Made by a program: the position numbers and the translations under genes
Shown: positions 7,230 to 9,914 of the stretch, piece after piece
Layout: the number at the start of each line of letters is the position of its first letter
Position numbering within the stretch: position 1 is the stretch's first letter
Notes under the pieces: generated by a model
Databases searched by the model: none
What the model was told of the DNA's origin: nothing
Seen by the model: the letters and a program-made list of their open reading frames with translations, nothing else
Assembly (NCBI GenBank): GCA_014894735.1
Contig: JADBKX010000028.1
Coordinates: 1 to 9,914 of the forward strand
Length of the DNA: 9,914 bases
From: Candidatus Sediminicultor sextus
GTDB lineage: Bacteria; Atribacterota; Phoenicimicrobiia; Phoenicimicrobiales; Phoenicimicrobiaceae
Reading direction: 5' to 3'

Positions 7230-7338
7230 TTAATTCCTGCTTGAGAAGATATCTTTTTTGCTATTATCTTTTTTATAGATAGTGCAAATTATTTCACTCC
7301 AAACCATTCTATTTACCCCAAAAATATTTCTAAAAATA

Positions 7339-7367
7339 TTGACAAGAAATGGATTATTATGTATACT
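7339..7367 (+). promoter_or_regulatory. Promoter of fabH
   Basis: TTGACA (7339-7344), a 17-bp spacer and TATACT (7362-7367, five of six) form a near-consensus promoter in the 243-bp gap after the flavin oxidoreductase gene, preceded by an A/T-rich stretch that could act as an UP element. The predicted start is near 7374, about 100 nt before the fabH ATG. It matches the fabK promoter almost base for base. Confidence 0.85.
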
Positions 7368-7371
7368 TGCT

Positions 7372-7403
7372 TTTAATAATAACTCATAATAGCAGTTAAT
7401 AAA
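7372..7403 (+). promoter_or_regulatory. Candidate fatty-acid operator/leader element, copy 2 (before fabH)
   Basis: Three phased 10-mers, TTTAATAATA, ACTCATAATA and GCAGTTAATA, followed by AA, sit at the expected transcription start, exactly as in the fabK leader. In this copy the inner AACT/AGTT pair adds to the imperfect dyad. Differences from copy 1 are confined to the first two bases of the second 10-mer and the second base of the third. Confidence 0.45.
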
Positions 7404-7417
7404 AAGAGTAGCTCTTT
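7403..7417 (+). other. Small hairpin in the fabH leader
   Basis: AAAGAG and CTCTTT can pair as a 6-bp stem with a 3-base TAG loop, extendable with AATAA/TTATT if two adenines bulge out. It follows the repeated AATA block directly. The fabK leader has only a weak counterpart here (ATGA/TCAT at 5043-5055), so function is uncertain. No U-tract follows, so it is not a terminator. Confidence 0.3.
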
Positions 7418-7472
7418 ATTCAGGTTTAGAAACTTTAGTTTTGCAGATAAAAAATTATTTAAGGAAGGCAGC

Positions 7473-8456
7473 ATGGTTTATTCAAAAATAATTGGCACGG
7501 GTGCTTACGTCCCCCAGAGAATTGTAAAAAATGATGAGCTTTCAAAATTGGTAGAGACTAATGATGAGTGGATTACTTCCCGAACAGGTATAAAGCAAAG
7601 AAGAATCTCCTCCGGAGAAAAGACCTATCAAATAGCTGCAAAAGCAGCAACAGAAGCAATCAAAAATGCTGGTATAGACAAAAAAGAGATCGATATGATT
7701 ATATTAGCTACCATAACTCCCGATTTTTTTATGCCTTCAACTGCTAATCTTGTTCAGGCAGAATTAGGATTAGATGATATTCCCAGCTTTGATCTAGCAG
7801 CAGGTTGTACTGGTTTTGTTTACGGATTACAGATAGCCGATCAGTTTATCAGATCAAAAGAGAGTAAAACAATTCTGGTAATAGGAGCAGAAGTTTTATC
7901 AAAAGTTACTGATTGGTCTGATCGGAATACCTGCGTGCTTTTTGGAGATGGAGCCGGAGCAGTAATTTTAAAGAGTTCTAACCAAGAGGGTATTATTTGT
8001 ACTTATACTGGTTCTCAAGGAGATTTACAGGAGTCTCTCACTCTTCCGGCAGTTCCCTTAAAAAATCCTTTTTTAAACGTTCAAAATAATAATGGAAAGC
8101 CTAGCAATATATCCATGTGCGGAAAAGAAGTATTTCAATTTGCTATTAGAGTAATGATAAAGAGTATTTCCCGGATTTTAAACAAGTCTAATCTTTTAAT
8201 AGAGGATATTGATTATATTATTCCCCACCAAGCTAATATTCGCATTATTGATCATGTAGCCAGGGAGTTAAAGGTTGAACGAGAAAAATTCATTATTAAT
8301 TTAGACCATTTTGGGAATACTTCTTCTGCCAGTATTCCGCTTGCTTTAGATGAAGCCCATAAGAAAAAAATATTTTGCCCGGGGAATCGGGTGATAATGG
8401 TTGCCTTTGGCGGTGGATTAACCTGGGGAGCTGCATTAGCAAACTGGACCATGTAG
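7473..8456 (+). CDS. fabH: Beta-ketoacyl-ACP synthase III (KAS III)
   Basis: FabH starts fatty-acid synthesis by condensing an acyl-CoA primer (acetyl-CoA or a branched primer) with malonyl-ACP. The 327-residue protein has the thiolase fold in two halves and the full catalytic triad: Cys112 in AAGCTGF, His252 in IPHQAN and Asn282 in GNTSSAS. Other family marks are DEWITSRTGIKQRR near 31-44, LFGDGAGAVIL, and the closing GFGGGLTWG-like segment (AFGGGLTWGAA). The residue aligned by eye with the acyl-pocket Phe87 of E. coli is Met87. The ATG start is preceded by AAGGAAGG at 7461-7468. It heads a transcription unit with fabF, which starts 47 bp after its stop, under the promoter at 7339. Primer choice cannot be decided from sequence. 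Confidence 0.96.
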   Translation: MVYSKIIGTGAYVPQRIVKNDELSKLVETNDEWITSRTGIKQRRISSGEKTYQIAAKAATEAIKNAGIDKKEIDMIILATITPDFFMPSTANLVQAELGLDDIPSFDLAAGCTGFVYGLQIADQFIRSKESKTILVIGAEVLSKVTDWSDRNTCVLFGDGAGAVILKSSNQEGIICTYTGSQGDLQESLTLPAVPLKNPFLNVQNNNGKPSNISMCGKEVFQFAIRVMIKSISRILNKSNLLIEDIDYIIPHQANIRIIDHVARELKVEREKFIINLDHFGNTSSASIPLALDEAHKKKIFCPGNRVIMVAFGGGLTWGAALANWTM

Positions 8457-8487
8457 CTCAAATATTGATGGAAGACTAACACAATGC

Positions 8488-8495
8488 AAGGAGGG
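8488..8495 (+). promoter_or_regulatory. fabF ribosome binding site supporting a TTG start
   Basis: AAGGAGGG, a near-perfect anti-16S match, ends 8 bp before TTG at 8504. Translation from TTG gives MKNRVVITGMGAITP, the standard FabF amino terminus. The nearby ATG at 8484 is out of frame and precedes the site, so TTG is the start. Confidence 0.88.
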
Positions 8496-8503
8496 TAAAG
8501 AAT

Positions 8504-9742
8504 TTGAAAAATAGAGTTGTTATAACCGGAATGGGGGCAATTACTCCCATAGGTAATAATGTTAAAACTTTCTGGAAAAATATAAAAAAAGGACAATGCG
8601 GAATTGATTTTATTAAAGCATTTGATACCTCCGAATTTAAGGTGAAAATAGCTGCAGAAATCAAAGATTTCAATCCTGCTGATGTTCTGGATTCTAAGGA
8701 ATTAAAAAGGATGGATAAATTCACCCAGATGGGGATAGTAGCTGCAAATGAGGCAGTGATTGATGCCGGATTACGCAATGTGGGCGATTCCCGAGAAAAT
8801 TGGGGAGTTATTTTAGGCACCGGTATAGGGGGCTTTATTACTATCGAAAAAGAAAATCGAAAAATTATCGAGAAAGGGCCGGGACGCGTATCTCCTTTTT
8901 TTATCCCTATGGCTCTTTGCAATATTGCTGCAGCAAATATTGCTATTAAATTTGGAATAAAAGGGATATGTGATACTGTAATAACTGCCTGTGCTTCCGG
9001 TACATCGTCCATTGGGAATGCTTATCGTGTTTTACAGCAGAATCAAGCGGATTTAATTATTGCCGGCGGTTCCGAGGCAGCAATAACTCCACTGGCACTA
9101 GCCGGATTTACCTCGATGGGAGCTTTGTGTACTCACAACAAAGCGGAACAAGCTTCCATTCCCTTTGATATCCGAAGAACAGGGTTTGTAATGGGAGAAG
9201 GAGCCGGTATAGTGATTTTAGAAACATTAGAGCATGCTCAAAAAAGAGGGGCAAATATCTATGCTGAGATAGTAGGATATGGGGCTACCTGTGATGCTTA
9301 CCATATAACTGCTCCTGCACCTGGTGGAAATGGCGGGGCAAGAGCAATGAAGATGGCTATTAATGATTCAGGTATCAATGAAGAACAGATATCTTACATC
9401 AATGCCCATGGAACCAGCACTCCTTATAATGATAAAAGCGAAACCGAAGCAATAAAAACGGTATTTGGCGAAAAGGCATACGATATTCCGATAAGTTCTA
9501 CCAAGTCAATGACCGGGCATATGCTTGGCGCTTCGGGGGCAGCAGAAGCCATTGTCTGTATTAAAGCCATGCAGGAAAGTTTTATTCCTCCTACCATAGG
9601 GCTGCTAGAGCAAGATCCGGAATGTGATCTGGATTATGTCCCACTTCAAGGAAGGAATCAAAATTTACAATATACTATTTCCAATTCATTTGGATTTGGC
9701 GGGCAAAATGCCAGCATACTATTGAAAAAATGGGAAGAATAA
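8504..9742 (+). CDS. fabF: Beta-ketoacyl-ACP synthase II (KAS II)
   Basis: FabF condenses malonyl-ACP with the growing acyl-ACP in each elongation round. The 412-residue length is the same as E. coli FabF. Visible landmarks in order are VVITGMGAITPIGN at the amino end; GTGIGG; KGPGRVSPFFIPM; the nucleophile Cys163 in TACASGTSSIG; GFVMGEGAGIVILE; His302 in NAHGTSTPYND; Lys334 and His339 in STKSMTGHMLGASGAAE; and the glycine-rich NSFGFGGQNAS end. The Cys-His-His set is complete. The start is TTG with a strong ribosome site. It is co-directional with fabH after 47 bp and no promoter was seen between them. No acpP precedes it, although acpP-fabF is the common order in many bacteria. Confidence 0.96.
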   Translation: MKNRVVITGMGAITPIGNNVKTFWKNIKKGQCGIDFIKAFDTSEFKVKIAAEIKDFNPADVLDSKELKRMDKFTQMGIVAANEAVIDAGLRNVGDSRENWGVILGTGIGGFITIEKENRKIIEKGPGRVSPFFIPMALCNIAAANIAIKFGIKGICDTVITACASGTSSIGNAYRVLQQNQADLIIAGGSEAAITPLALAGFTSMGALCTHNKAEQASIPFDIRRTGFVMGEGAGIVILETLEHAQKRGANIYAEIVGYGATCDAYHITAPAPGGNGGARAMKMAINDSGINEEQISYINAHGTSTPYNDKSETEAIKTVFGEKAYDIPISSTKSMTGHMLGASGAAEAIVCIKAMQESFIPPTIGLLEQDPECDLDYVPLQGRNQNLQYTISNSFGFGGQNASILLKKWEE

Positions 9743-9766
9743 GGGAATGAAGGAGCGAATGAGACT

Positions 9767-9914
9767 ATGGTTCTAAAAGTAGTGGGAATTGTAAGTAGCC
9801 CCAGGAAAGAGATGAACACCGATACCCTTGTAACGAAAGCTCTGGAAGGTGCCCGGTCTGTCGGTGCAGAAACAGAAAAAATCTACCTCAATGATCTGGA
9901 AATAAAGCCCTGTC
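9767..9914 (+). CDS. NADPH-dependent FMN reductase / iron-sulfur flavoprotein-type protein, 3'-truncated by window edge
   Basis: Only the first 49 codons are present. They give MVLKVVGIVSSPRKEMNTDT and onward, a flavodoxin-fold first strand followed by the SSPR...NT loop that binds the FMN phosphate, then a helix (LVTKALEGARSVGAE), a strand (TEKIYL) and NDLEIKPC. This order is typical of the NADPH-dependent FMN reductase family (PF03358). The final Cys49 sits where iron-sulfur flavoproteins begin their cysteine cluster, so an Isf-type protein is possible, but the deciding residues lie outside the window. The ATG at 9767 is the in-frame start; AAGGAG at 9750-9755 lies 11 bp before it, slightly long. 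The ATGs at 9747 and 9759 are in another frame that stops at once. It lies 24 bp after fabF and is probably in the same operon. Confidence 0.82.
   Translation, partial: MVLKVVGIVSSPRKEMNTDTLVTKALEGARSVGAETEKIYLNDLEIKPC

Noticed and set aside
7240..7285. Two TATCTTTTTT direct repeats (7250-7259, 7265-7274) as a double terminator after the flavin oxidoreductase gene
   Set aside because: No stable GC-containing stem ends at either T-tract; AAGATATCTT is a palindrome with no room for a loop, and the second T run would sit in a loop.

Overview
The window is a low-GC, densely coded bacterial segment with every gene on the + strand, strong purine-rich Shine-Dalgarno sites and near-consensus sigma-70/sigma-A promoters. 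FabK is the enoyl-ACP reductase here. That, together with a rubrerythrin-like ferritin, flavoproteins and two copper-type P-ATPases, suggests an anaerobe of the Clostridia/Firmicutes or a similar lineage such as Atribacterota. No rRNA or other taxonomic marker is present, so this placement is an inference. There is no mobile element, CRISPR array or tRNA gene, and no gene-free stretch longer than 300 bases; the largest gap, 7230-7472, holds the fabH promoter and leader.

Left half (1-4919), metal handling: the 3' part of a CPH-type (CopB-like) P1B-ATPase; a small ferritin-like/rubrerythrin-family di-iron protein with its own likely promoter; a 10-TM-type transporter of the bile acid:sodium symporter (BASS/SBF) family; and a complete CPC-type CopA-like copper ATPase with one N-terminal metal-binding domain. 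Two copper exporters of different subtypes flanking an iron protein and an organic-anion-type carrier look like a metal or redox-stress cassette. The substrate of the BASS protein cannot be read from sequence.

Right half (5089-9914), type II fatty acid synthesis: fabK (enoyl-ACP reductase II), a diverged FabK/nitronate-monooxygenase paralog with a C-terminal four-cysteine cluster, fabH (KAS III), fabF (KAS II), and the first 49 codons of an FMN-reductase-type flavodoxin-fold protein. These enzymes cover initiation (FabH), elongation (FabF) and the last reduction (FabK). fabD, fabG, fabZ and acpP are not in the window.

The most notable non-coding signal is a promoter-plus-leader module present twice, before fabK (4975-5039) and before fabH (7339-7403). 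It is identical at 56 of 65 ungapped positions by hand count. It contains TTGACA-17 bp-TATRCT followed by three AATA-ending 10-mers in helical phase, which look like a shared operator or leader element. This implies two co-regulated transcription units: fabK plus its paralog, and fabH-fabF plus the flavoprotein gene.
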